A stretch of DNA of 64,000 nucleotides. It comes from Treponema sp. UBA4873. GTDB lineage: Bacteria; Spirochaetota; Spirochaetia; Treponematales; Treponemataceae. The notes beneath the pieces were generated by a model that saw nothing but the letters and a program-made list of their open reading frames with translations, ran no database searches and had not been told where the DNA came from. Positions 25,849 to 32,741 of the stretch are shown piece by piece (within the stretch, counting starts at the first letter, position 1; each line of letters starts with the position of its first letter). Position numbers and translations under genes: made by a program. Where the stretch lies: assembly GCA_002399405.1 (NCBI GenBank), contig DHDP01000010.1:11981-75980 (forward strand), in the 5' to 3' direction.

Positions 25849-26273
25849 TAAAAAATATCAAACTGTCCGCTGCTTTCGGATTTTTTTTCTTCTGTTCCGG
25901 CGGCAGGAGTCCGGGGAATGTTCTGCACGGGAGCTGCGGATGCAGCATTCTGCGTGTGCGGAACTTCAACAGCCTGTTTCGGCTGTTCTTTTTCTGCAGC
26001 GGGTTTTACCGCAGCAGAAGCACTCTCGGAACCGGCCTTAAGTACCGAATTTTCGATAGAATTAAGCCGGTCGAGAGCCTTCAGTATACCGTTCTCGATC
26101 CTGCCCTGATCCTGCTCGAAAGAAGAAAGCTGCTCCGTTTTGCTGGAAAGCGCATTTGTGAGCTCTGAACATTTACTGCGCAGAGCATCGTTTTCCGCCT
26201 GCAGCTGTGTGATTTTTTCCACAGCGCTTTCAACTTTCTGTTCAAGAAGAAGAACCTGATCGAGTGATATCAT
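25848..26273 (-). CDS. Coiled-coil protein, possible ZapB-like partner
   Basis: A 141-residue protein with no recognised enzyme domain. Residues 1-80 are strongly heptad-patterned ('LLLEQKVESAVEKITQLQAE', then 'LTNALSSKTEQL'), predicting a coiled coil; residues 85-135 are Ala/Pro/Glu-rich and likely disordered, ending with a short 'SGQFDIF' tail that resembles a docking peptide. Its stop overlaps the zapA start, and ZapB of E. coli is a short coiled coil that binds ZapA, so a role at the division site is inferred from context. Sequence similarity to ZapB proper is not evident to me. Confidence 0.65.
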   Translation of the reverse strand: MISLDQVLLLEQKVESAVEKITQLQAENDALRSKCSELTNALSSKTEQLSSFEQDQGRIENGILKALDRLNSIENSVLKAGSESASAAVKPAAEKEQPKQAVEVPHTQNAASAAPVQNIPRTPAAGTEEKKSESSGQFDIF

Positions 26274-26274
26274 A

Positions 26275-26634
26275 TTATGCCTTCAGTGCGTTTTTTGCCG
26301 ATTCGACAACAGCCTTGAATGCTGCCTGATCCTCAATAGCCATGTTCGACAGAGCCTTGCGGTTCAGTGTGATTCCGGCTTTTGCGCATCCGTCGATGAA
26401 GCGTGAATATGAGAGTCCTTCATCGCGGACAGCTGCGTTGATACGTGCAATCCACAGCGAGCGGAAAGTGTGCTTTTTGTCGTGGCGGTCAACATAAGCA
26501 TGATTGAGTGCCTTGACAACAGCGTCTTTCGCCGGTCTGTAATTTGATTTGCGGTCACCGCGGAAACCTTTTGCAAGCTTCAGGATTTTCGCACGGCGGT
26601 TATTGCGTTTTGTTCCGTCTATTGCTCTTGACAT
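26275..26634 (-). CDS. rplT: 50S ribosomal protein L20
   Basis: Ribosomal protein of 119 residues, full length, with the expected basic N-terminus ('RRAKILKLAKGFRGDRKS') and C-terminal 'FKAVVESAKNAL'. It binds 23S rRNA early in large-subunit assembly. It is the third gene of the conserved infC-rpmI-rplT operon, 17 bases after rpmI with a GGAGTAG-type ribosome-binding site, and one base ahead of the coiled-coil/zapA genes. In other bacteria L20 or IF3 autoregulates this operon. Confidence 0.97.
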   Translation of the reverse strand: MSRAIDGTKRNNRRAKILKLAKGFRGDRKSNYRPAKDAVVKALNHAYVDRHDKKHTFRSLWIARINAAVRDEGLSYSRFIDGCAKAGITLNRKALSNMAIEDQAAFKAVVESAKNALKA

Positions 26635-26651
26635 TTTCTACTCCTCAATAA

Positions 26652-26852
26652 TCAACCGTACGGAAGCATCTGCTTCCTGATTCTTCTTGCTGAAGCTTCA
26701 TCCATAATTCCTGCTTCGCGGAGCTGGCGTTTTCTTTTCGGAGAACGTTTCGTCAGAATATGGCGCAGGTTCATTTTCTTGTACTTGACTTTGCCGGTAC
26801 CGGTAAGCGTGTAACGCTTAGCTGCGGACTTCTTTGTCTTCATCTTGGGCAT
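26652..26852 (-). CDS. rpmI: 50S ribosomal protein L35
   Basis: Ribosomal protein of 66 residues, highly basic ('PKMKTKKSAAKRYTLTGTGK'), complete. Its first 12 codons lie inside the 3' end of infC in another frame: 35 bases are read twice. A GAGG ribosome-binding site within infC precedes the ATG. The overlap makes translational coupling to IF3 likely. Confidence 0.97.
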   Translation of the reverse strand: MPKMKTKKSAAKRYTLTGTGKVKYKKMNLRHILTKRSPKRKRQLREAGIMDEASARRIRKQMLPYG

Positions 26853-27396
26853 TTGATTTTACCTCGTTTGTTTTGGCTTTTCCTGAGATCGTCATTGACA
26901 TGAACTTGCCGTCCATGGCGGCAGGTTTTTCGATCGCATACGCCGAAGTAAGCCTTTTCAGAACTTCCTGCAGGACTCCGAAACCTAAGTCGGTATGAGC
27001 AAGCTCACGTCCGCGGAAACGGATAGTGATTTTGACCTTATCGCCTTCGTCGAGGAATTCCTGTACATGTTTTGCCTTCGTATCAAGGTCGCCCGGGCCG
27101 ATTTTCGGCTGCATACGAATTTCCTTGATTTTCAATACCTTCTGGTTCTTTTTGGAGTCACGGAGCTTTTTCTCCATCTCGAACCGGTATTTGCCGAAAT
27201 CCAGTATTTTGCAGACAGGCGGATTCGCATTTGGCGAAACTTCAACAAGGTCGAGCTCTTTATCCTTTGCCATTTTGAGCGCATCCAGCGTAGGTACAAT
27301 CCCTTTCTGTCCGCCCTCATCATCGATCAATCTGACCTCGCGCACACGGATTTGTTCATTAATCCGCATCCCCTTATTGTTGTTAGTATTAGCCAA
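26818..27396 (-). CDS. infC: Translation initiation factor IF-3
   Basis: Initiation factor of 192 residues that keeps the 30S subunit free and checks start codons. N-domain 'RINEQIRVREVRLI', linker, and C-domain 'KEIRMQPKIGPGDLDTKAKH' with 'KVKITIRFRGRE' are intact; the acidic C-terminal tail ('NAQDEDKEVRS') is an extension. The start is taken as a TTG at 27396 because a full AGGAGG lies four bases upstream and the following residues align with IF3; a longer frame to 27429 would run through this ribosome-binding site. infC classically uses a rare start codon for autoregulation, which fits TTG. Confidence 0.94.
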   Translation of the reverse strand: MANTNNNKGMRINEQIRVREVRLIDDEGGQKGIVPTLDALKMAKDKELDLVEVSPNANPPVCKILDFGKYRFEMEKKLRDSKKNQKVLKIKEIRMQPKIGPGDLDTKAKHVQEFLDEGDKVKITIRFRGRELAHTDLGFGVLQEVLKRLTSAYAIEKPAAMDGKFMSMTISGKAKTNEVKSNAQDEDKEVRS

Positions 27397-27443
27397 CGAT
27401 CCTCCTCGTGTCTGAAAACACGTATTCATGTAACGTATCTGGT

Positions 27444-27473
27444 ATTATATATGAAGTTATGTGAAAATGTCTA
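27444..27473 (-). promoter_or_regulatory. infC operon promoter
   Basis: On the minus strand TAGACA (27468-27473) and TATAAT (27444-27449) are separated by 18 bases, a near-consensus sigma-70 promoter giving a leader of about 40 bases. It overlaps the start region of the divergent membrane protein gene. Confidence 0.65.
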
Positions 27474-28222
27474 GTAGAAAAAAATCACGAAAACATGAAG
27501 CTGTTGCGCATTGGGATAAAACATGCTATTTTTTCTATATGTTCCTATTTTTAATTATACTGCTTCCGTCGGCGCTTGCATACTATCTTATCAGCGCTGA
27601 CGACAAAGCCGTTATTCCCGTTGCTCTTACGGGCATCCTCTCGGCTGCACTTTTTTGCGCACTCAAGGCGTTTTTTTCGTTTATATACCGCGTTCCGTCC
27701 GCATCCTTTCTGCCCAATTATGCATATGTACTGTTCGGACAGACACTTGTGCCGTCCGCTGTTGTGTATCTGCTGTTTTTCTTTCTTTCAAAAGACACCC
27801 TTTTATTCCGCATAAAGTCCTGCTTTCCTCTGCTGTGTTCATTTTTTGCCGTCTATCTGCCGTATCATGTTATTGCAGGAAGCGCCTCGTCGTATTCCGT
27901 GTTCGAACTTTTTCTGAAACCAGTACTTTACCTTATGATGCTTACATCGGCTTCGCTGTGCGTCCGGTTCGTTTTCCGCTCGTTCGGAGAAAACGGCCGG
28001 AAAATGAAAATCGTATGGATATCCGCGCTCTGCGTAATACTGCTTGTTCCTGCTGCTGTCGAGACCGCATGGTTTATCGGCCTGCCGTTCTGGGCGTGGC
28101 TCGTTCCATGGGCGGCGTACGTTCTTTTCGCAGTCTGCGGTTACATGAATGCGCGGAAAGATGACCTGCTGATGAGAAGTCCGAAACTGTTTCTGCCCGG
28201 TTTTAAAAAGTCCGGGAAATAA
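27467..28222 (+). CDS. Unknown multi-spanning membrane protein
   Basis: A 251-residue protein with about 6 hydrophobic segments (near residues 20-40, 50-70, 85-105, 118-135, 145-160 and 185-225) and a basic N-terminus ('SSRKKSRKHE'). No catalytic motif or family is recognised; it may be restricted to treponemes. It starts at the ATG at 27467; a GTG two codons upstream is the alternative, and neither has a strong ribosome-binding site. It is divergent from infC, its start overlapping the infC promoter, and is followed by the minisatellite region. Function cannot be inferred. Confidence 0.7.
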   Translation: MSSRKKSRKHEAVAHWDKTCYFFYMFLFLIILLPSALAYYLISADDKAVIPVALTGILSAALFCALKAFFSFIYRVPSASFLPNYAYVLFGQTLVPSAVVYLLFFFLSKDTLLFRIKSCFPLLCSFFAVYLPYHVIAGSASSYSVFELFLKPVLYLMMLTSASLCVRFVFRSFGENGRKMKIVWISALCVILLVPAAVETAWFIGLPFWAWLVPWAAYVLFAVCGYMNARKDDLLMRSPKLFLPGFKKSGK

Positions 28223-28275
28223 TAAACGCATCACGTCGTAAGCAGCTGCATATGTCTGTGCTGCTTGAATCTCGC

Positions 28276-28473
28276 TTTCTGGCGCCGTGAATCTCCGCTC
28301 TGGACGGCGTGAATCCTATCTTCAGACGGTACGAAGCTCATCTTCAGACGGTGTGAAGCTCATCTTCAGACGGTGCGAAGCTCATCCTCAGACGGTACGA
28401 AGCTCATCCTCAGACGGTGCGAAGCTCATCCTCAGACGGTGCGAAGCTCATTTTCAGACGGTATACGTTTCAT
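28276..28473. repeat. 22-bp tandem repeat (minisatellite), 9 units
   Basis: Nine consecutive units of exactly 22 bp: 28276, 28298, 28320, 28342, 28364, 28386, 28408, 28430 and 28452. The consensus is close to CTTCAGACGG followed by TGCGAAGCTCAT. The six units from 28320 to 28451 are nearly identical; the first two and the last are diverged, as in an array that grew by internal duplication. The gene-free stretch 28223-28628 holds only this array, about 50 unremarkable bases before it, and the terminator after it. Because 22 is not a multiple of three, open frames across the array are by-products rather than evidence of a gene. Confidence 0.93.
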
Positions 28474-28541
28474 CTTTCCGCCGCGTAAGACTTACGTCCT
28501 GCGCCCGCAGGATTCCCCTGAACATCTCTGTTCATCATATA

Positions 28542-28579
28542 AAAAGCCCGGCCTTCGTCTGACGGAAGGCCGGGCTTTT
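28542..28579. terminator. Strong bidirectional terminator before fba
   Basis: A perfect 15-bp stem: AAAAGCCCGGCCTTC (28542-28556) pairs with its complement at 28565-28579 around an 8-base loop. A and T runs on both sides allow termination in both directions, for fba (minus) and anything read from the left. Confidence 0.92.
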
Positions 28580-28628
28580 CTGCAGGAAACTTCCCGCATT
28601 TCTGCTGTTTGTTGTAGAGCAGGAACCG

Positions 28629-29660
28629 TTATTTTGCGGCTTTGATTGCGTTCATGCACTCGACTGCATGACCTGCAGAACCGAGTACGTCCTTATTTTT
28701 GTGTTCGTACATTTTTTTGAGCTCGTCACGGGCCGGTCCGAGATAGAGACGCGGGTCGAATACTTCGGGATCCTCTGCAAAAACTCTGCGTACTGCTGCA
28801 GTCATGGCAAGACGGCCGTCCGAGTCGATGTTGATTTTGCAGACTGCCGATTTTGCTGCCTTACGGAGCTGTTCTTCGGGAATACCGACAGAATCGGGGA
28901 TCTTTCCGCCGTATTTTTCGATTTCTTTTACATACTGGACCGGAACTGACGATGAACCGTGAAGAACAATCGGGAATCCCGGGAGTTTCTGCTCGACGCC
29001 TTCGAGAACGTCGAATGCGAGCGGCGGCGGAATGAGAATTCCGTCGGGAGTGCGCGTGCACTGCTCCGGTGTGAATTTGCAGCGGCCGTGGCTTGTGCCG
29101 ATTGAGATGGCGAGGGAGTCGACGCCTGTTTTGCCTACGAAATCCTGAACTTCCTCGGGTTTTGTGTAATGACTCGCAGCCGAACTTACTTCATCCTCAA
29201 CGCCTGCAAGAACGCCGAGTTCGCCCTCGACCGTTACGTAATCTTTCTGTGAATGAGCGAAATCGCAGACCTGTTTGGTAAGTTTTACGTTCTCTTCGTA
29301 CGGAAGGGCGGAACCGTCAATCATGACTGATGAAAATCCGCTCTCGATGCAGTCTTTTGCGACTTCGAAAGACGGACCGTGATCGAGATGCAGAACGATC
29401 GGAATATCGCATCCGAGTTCGTGCGCATATTCAACGGCACCTGCCGCCATATGGCGGAGAATGTATTTATCCGCATATGCGCGTGCACCTTTAGAAACCT
29501 GCAGAATGACAGGAGACTGAGTCTCGACGCATGCCTGAATGATTGCCTGCATCTGCTCCATGTTGTTGAAGTTGTATGCGGGGATTGCATAATGGCCGGC
29601 CATTGCCTGCTGGAAAAGCACTTTCGTATTGACCAGACCAATCTCTTTGTAACTATGCAT
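28629..29660 (-). CDS. fba: Fructose-bisphosphate aldolase, class II
   Basis: Zinc-dependent aldolase of glycolysis, 343 residues, cleaving fructose 1,6-bisphosphate. Motifs include 'AIPAYNFNNMEQMQAII' near residue 24, the metal-binding 'VLHLDHGPSFE' near residue 88, 'GELGVLAGVEDEV' near 145 and 'LAISIGTSHGRCKF' near 183. The ATG has an AAGGAGT ribosome-binding site. The gene stands alone with its own promoter, bounded downstream by the strong terminator, and is divergent from flaA. Cytosolic; central carbon metabolism. Confidence 0.95.
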   Translation of the reverse strand: MHSYKEIGLVNTKVLFQQAMAGHYAIPAYNFNNMEQMQAIIQACVETQSPVILQVSKGARAYADKYILRHMAAGAVEYAHELGCDIPIVLHLDHGPSFEVAKDCIESGFSSVMIDGSALPYEENVKLTKQVCDFAHSQKDYVTVEGELGVLAGVEDEVSSAASHYTKPEEVQDFVGKTGVDSLAISIGTSHGRCKFTPEQCTRTPDGILIPPPLAFDVLEGVEQKLPGFPIVLHGSSSVPVQYVKEIEKYGGKIPDSVGIPEEQLRKAAKSAVCKINIDSDGRLAMTAAVRRVFAEDPEVFDPRLYLGPARDELKKMYEHKNKDVLGSAGHAVECMNAIKAAK

Positions 29661-29697
29661 AAGGTACTCCTTAGTAAAGAATAACAGAATCGGTCTA

Positions 29698-29726
29698 ATA
29701 GTACGTTAAAGCGGTGATTTATGCAA
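29698..29726 (-). promoter_or_regulatory. fba promoter
   Basis: On the minus strand TTGCAT (29721-29726) and TACTAT (29698-29703) are 17 bases apart, 38 bases upstream of the fba start. Confidence 0.5.
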
Positions 29727-29755
29727 GGATGCGCATTATTATGAACTAAAACAGT

Positions 29756-29784
29756 TTGACAAAGAATGCGTCTGCAAATATAAT
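29756..29784 (+). promoter_or_regulatory. Consensus sigma-70 promoter of flaA
   Basis: TTGACA (29756-29761), a 17-base spacer and TATAAT (29779-29784): an exact match to the vegetative consensus. The leader of about 84 bases contains a small hairpin, TCCGTC (29837-29842) with GACGGA (29846-29851), and the AAGGAG ribosome-binding site. No sigma-28 motif is seen here. Confidence 0.88.
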
Positions 29785-29874
29785 GGATTTACTGTTATAA
29801 ATTGAGCGATATCATCCGATAATAGATATATGGTATTCCGTCTAAGACGGATGTAAAAGTTCAAGGAGTTTTGC

Positions 29875-30633
29875 ATGAAAAAGGGCTTAGTAGTCTTTCT
29901 GAATCTTGCTCTGCTTTCTTTACTCTGCATGCCGGTTTTCAGCCAGCCGAGTTCAAAAAGCGTCGAGACGTTCGTAATGGACAATTTTGACAAAGAGGAC
30001 GGCCACGAGTGGACATGGACTGTCAATGCCAGCCGTTTTATCGCCGAAGGATATCCAAAATACGGATATTTTGACGGCATTCCGAATTCGCTGAAGCCGC
30101 TGCGCAAGGCTGACGACGGCGATCCGAAAGTTTTCGGTGTTAAGACTGCTTTCAACCGCAAGGGCGACAACTGGTTTGAAATCTATCCGACAAAGGATAA
30201 CAAGCCGTACGAGATTCCGTTCATTGGTACTGTTACTCAGCTTGATTTCTGGGTATGGGGTGCCAATTACATGTACTACCTTGAAGTTATGGTCCGTGAT
30301 GCGGACGGACGCGTGCATGTCCTTCCGGTGAGTACGCTTGCGTTCAACGGATGGCGGAATGTCGTCGTCAATGTGCCGGGATGGATCCGCCAGCATTCGA
30401 AACAGCGTTCGGGCCGGCCTGAGCTGACGTTCGTCGGTTTCCGTGTCCGTTCGGACCCCGAAGAGTTCGCCGATGATTTTATGATTTACATCGACCAGCT
30501 TAAATATACGACAAACTCGCTTTCACAGATTTTCGACGGTTACGAGCTGAAAGATACTGATTTCGGCAGCGCAACTTCACCGTCGGCTTCTCAAACAACT
30601 TCACAAACCGGCAGCAATGCGGAGGGCAAATAA
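29875..30633 (+). CDS. flaA: Flagellar filament outer layer (sheath) protein FlaA, copy 1
   Basis: A 252-residue exported protein of the spirochete FlaA family, which coats the periplasmic flagellar filament. It has a cleavable signal peptide ('LALLSLLCMPVFSQ'), then the FlaA domain with 'VMDNFDKEDGHEWTWTVNAS', 'FWVWGANYMYYLEVMVRDADG' and 'FVGFRVRSDPEEFADDFMIY'. The tail after residue 230 is Ser/Thr/Gln-rich. The next gene is a paralogue starting directly after the stop codon, so the two form one transcript. It is driven by the consensus promoter, suggesting high constitutive expression. The gene is spirochete-specific and supports the taxonomic call. Confidence 0.9.
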   Translation: MKKGLVVFLNLALLSLLCMPVFSQPSSKSVETFVMDNFDKEDGHEWTWTVNASRFIAEGYPKYGYFDGIPNSLKPLRKADDGDPKVFGVKTAFNRKGDNWFEIYPTKDNKPYEIPFIGTVTQLDFWVWGANYMYYLEVMVRDADGRVHVLPVSTLAFNGWRNVVVNVPGWIRQHSKQRSGRPELTFVGFRVRSDPEEFADDFMIYIDQLKYTTNSLSQIFDGYELKDTDFGSATSPSASQTTSQTGSNAEGK

Positions 30634-31356
30634 ATGAAAAAGCTGATTATTGCAACTGTTCTGGCAGCAGCCGCATGCGGTCTTGTGTTTGCTCAGACTT
30701 CAACTCTCACTGAACCGAACCCGGAGAACGTCGGCAATGATTCTGCAATGCAGGCACTCCGCGAGATTTCAATCGATAAATTCGAACGGGAAGGGGCATG
30801 GAATGTCCGTATGTCTCCCGATTACGGCATTATCAGCGGACGTCTTTTCGACGGCAGCCCTTCCATGAAAGAACCGCTCCAGGAAGATAAAGATAAGCAA
30901 GATGCGGATACGCAGGTTCTCGGCGTAAAAGTCGAATTCTTTAAACGCGGGGTGAACTCATTCTATATTATGTCTGAGCGTCCGCTTCCGATTGAAGGGG
31001 TTACGAAAACTGTTTCCGTCTGGGTATGCGGACGTAACCAGAGCCACGAGTTGTATCTTCTCGTGCAGGATTACTTCGGAAATAACTTTGAACTTTACAT
31101 GGGTGATCTCGGATTCAGCGGCTGGAAAAAACTTACGGCTGTTGTTCCGCCGTCATCCGACGGAGTGCACGGCATAGTTCAGAACAGCTCGTATTACGGC
31201 GACCGGCCCGGTCTTCGCGTTATCGGATTCAGAGTCGACTGCAATCCGATGCTTGCCCGCGGTTCATACTACATGTATATGGATGACCTTCGTGCGGTGA
31301 CCGATCTTTACGATATGGAAAATCACGACGAAGACGATATGACCGATAACTGGTAA
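30634..31356 (+). CDS. flaA: Flagellar filament outer layer protein FlaA, copy 2
   Basis: A 240-residue paralogue of the preceding gene, also with a signal peptide ('VLAAAACGLVFAQ') and the FlaA fold: 'EREGAWNVRMSPDYGIISG', 'TVSVWVCGRNQSHELYLLVQ' and 'RVIGFRVDCNPMLARGSYYM'. The acidic C-terminus ('MENHDEDDMTDNW') differs from copy 1. The ATG abuts the upstream stop and its GGAGGGC ribosome-binding site lies within the end of copy 1. Paired flaA genes are known in T. pallidum, so a heteromeric sheath is likely. Confidence 0.9.
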   Translation: MKKLIIATVLAAAACGLVFAQTSTLTEPNPENVGNDSAMQALREISIDKFEREGAWNVRMSPDYGIISGRLFDGSPSMKEPLQEDKDKQDADTQVLGVKVEFFKRGVNSFYIMSERPLPIEGVTKTVSVWVCGRNQSHELYLLVQDYFGNNFELYMGDLGFSGWKKLTAVVPPSSDGVHGIVQNSSYYGDRPGLRVIGFRVDCNPMLARGSYYMYMDDLRAVTDLYDMENHDEDDMTDNW

Positions 31357-31371
31357 TCGATAGATTAAATG

Positions 31372-31402
31372 AAAAGGGCTGCCCTGCGGGACAGCCTTTT
31401 TC
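31372..31402. terminator. Terminator between flaA copy 2 and the convergent gene
   Basis: AAAAGGGCTG pairs with CAGCCTTTTT around a short GC-rich loop; A and T runs flank it. It touches the stop codon of the minus-strand gene and can serve both directions. Confidence 0.8.
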
Positions 31403-32120
31403 ATTTAACGCAGTAGTAATGGAACCGGTTTTTTATTTCTTTCATTTGAATCAGATTCATTTTGTATAACACCCACATCATAATATGTGCCCGGGCTGCG
31501 GCCGAAGCGGGAAGCGATTTGTCGGCTTTCAGGGCGGCTGCGAGTTCCTTTGCAGAGAATTCCGGCAGGCATTGTTCGGGAATAAGCGCGAGGTAATCCG
31601 CCGCTCCGCAAAACGTACGCGTGCTCAGTATTTGTCCGAGTGTTTTATCTGTCTTGTTCCAGTTTTTGCGGAATCGTCTTCTGCCGTTCGGCGACTGTAC
31701 CGGTTCCTGCGTACGGATGCGTCGTTCCGTCATTGTAATTTCGAGCACGTCGAGGGAAAAATTTTTTTTCAGAAGAACGGGATACAATCCGGTAAGCTCA
31801 TCAAAAATATCATATATAGAACCTTTTACGGGGCTTTTTCGTCTTGATATGCATTTTCCGTCTTTTCCGTACAATTCTATGTGTTTCTCTCGGACGACAG
31901 GATGTACAATCTTTACGTTTCGTCCGTTTTCCAGAGCCGACATTGTTTTTATAAGCAGTTTTGAGACATTCTTCGTCTGTATTTCCGTGACATTCCCCCG
32001 GCTGTCGACTATATCATATATTTTTCCGTCGCATTCCACTTCCGTTCTGCATCCGTTTTCGAGTGAATAGAGCGTCTTCAGCGTTCTGTGGAGCGAGCTT
32101 TCCGAATAAGTGTTAATCAT
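31401..32120 (-). CDS. Hypothetical protein, candidate PD-(D/E)XK nuclease fold with winged-helix tail
   Basis: A 239-residue protein I cannot place in a named family. The N-terminal half has a PD-(D/E)XK-like layout: a helix with E7, then 'GKIYDIVDSRGNVTEIQTKN' (residues 32-51) giving Asp 36 or 39 and E46 with Lys 50, in place of the usual E-x-K. 'VKIVHPVVREKHIELYGKDG' follows, and basic 'RRKSP' near residue 90. The C-terminal 90 residues ('FSAKELAAALKA', 'MMWVLYKMNLI') look like a winged helix. A role in DNA or RNA processing is inferred from shape only. It converges with flaA and is divergent from the dcw cluster; 167 bases separate it from mraZ. Confidence 0.55.
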   Translation of the reverse strand: MINTYSESSLHRTLKTLYSLENGCRTEVECDGKIYDIVDSRGNVTEIQTKNVSKLLIKTMSALENGRNVKIVHPVVREKHIELYGKDGKCISRRKSPVKGSIYDIFDELTGLYPVLLKKNFSLDVLEITMTERRIRTQEPVQSPNGRRRFRKNWNKTDKTLGQILSTRTFCGAADYLALIPEQCLPEFSAKELAAALKADKSLPASAAARAHIMMWVLYKMNLIQMKEIKNRFHYYCVK

Positions 32121-32209
32121 TCATTCCCCTGAGGTATTTCTACTATACAATTATATATGAAAAAAGAAAAGAAAAAGTAATTTTTCCTATTATCGGCATA
32201 TATCCCCGT

Positions 32210-32236
32210 TGACATTAGAATTTTTTGGCATAAAAT
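32210..32236 (+). promoter_or_regulatory. Promoter of the dcw cluster
   Basis: TTGACA (32210-32215) precedes TAAAAT (32231-32236) with a slightly short spacer of about 15 bases. The predicted transcript begins just ahead of the MraZ boxes. Confidence 0.55.
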
Positions 32237-32246
32237 GATTAATAAG

Positions 32247-32281
32247 TGGGAATTAGTGGGAATAAGTGGTAGGCGGTGGCA
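32247..32281 (+). promoter_or_regulatory. Four MraZ boxes (TGGGN direct repeats)
   Basis: TGGGA (32247), TGGGA (32257), TGGTA (32267) and TGGCA (32277) recur with an exact 10-base period, that is 5-base boxes with 5-base spacers. This matches the known operator of MraZ, which represses its own dcw promoter. The boxes lie between the -10 box and the mraZ start codon, so binding would block promoter clearance or early elongation. Confidence 0.88.
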
Positions 32282-32287
32282 ATGGAC

Positions 32288-32725
32288 ATGCTGACAGGCG
32301 AATATCGGAACACGCTTGACGAAAAGGGGAGAATCCTTTTTCCTGCAAAGCTTCGTTCCGAACTTACAGGAAATGTGCTCGTCGTAACTCAGTCCCTTGA
32401 CCGCTGTTTATGGCTTTTTACGCCTGAGGAATGGAAAGCTGTATCTTCAAAATTGATGGATTCGGCTTCTCCGTTTAATGAGAAAAACCGTCTTGTGCTG
32501 CGGAGATTTATAGCTCCCGCACAGGAAATTGAGTTCGACAGATCAGGCCGCCTTTCAATCCCCCAGAGTCTGCGCGAATATGCGTCGCTTTCGAAAGACT
32601 GTGTTCTTCTCGGTGTAAACAAATACATTGAGTTATGGGACGCCGAAAGCTATAAGACGTATCTTGAGCAGAGTGAGGCTTCATTCCGCGACGCTGCGGA
32701 GGAGCTTGGAACGATAGTGTTTTAA
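32288..32725 (+). CDS. mraZ: Transcriptional regulator MraZ
   Basis: A 145-residue DNA-binding regulator of the division/cell wall cluster, with two AbrB-like halves: 'GEYRNTLDEKGRILFPAKLR' near residue 4 and 'EIEFDRSGRLSIPQSLRE' near 80. It is expected to bind the TGGGN boxes directly upstream. The start is set at 32288 because the family begins 'MxxGEY'; ATG 32282 (better spacing to AGGCGG) and GTG 32276 are alternatives that add two or four residues and overlap the last box. First gene of mraZ-rsmH-ftsL-murF-ftsW-ftsQ-ftsA-ftsZ. Confidence 0.93.
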   Translation: MLTGEYRNTLDEKGRILFPAKLRSELTGNVLVVTQSLDRCLWLFTPEEWKAVSSKLMDSASPFNEKNRLVLRRFIAPAQEIEFDRSGRLSIPQSLREYASLSKDCVLLGVNKYIELWDAESYKTYLEQSEASFRDAAEELGTIVF

Positions 32726-32741
32726 TCCGGGGAGGGGAATT

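Noticed and set aside
27397..27429. A longer IF3 starting at an ATG at 27429
   Set aside because: It would translate through a complete AGGAGG sequence, and the extra residues do not match IF3.
28276..28473. Tandem repeats as a CRISPR array
   Set aside because: Units are contiguous with no unique spacers, 22 bp is too short for repeat plus spacer, and no cas genes are present.
28287..28645. Open frames across the minisatellite that could be taken for a repetitive protein
   Set aside because: The 22-bp unit reads in three frames in turn and all stay open because the unit contains no stop; there is no ribosome-binding site, and the array is better described as non-coding repeat.
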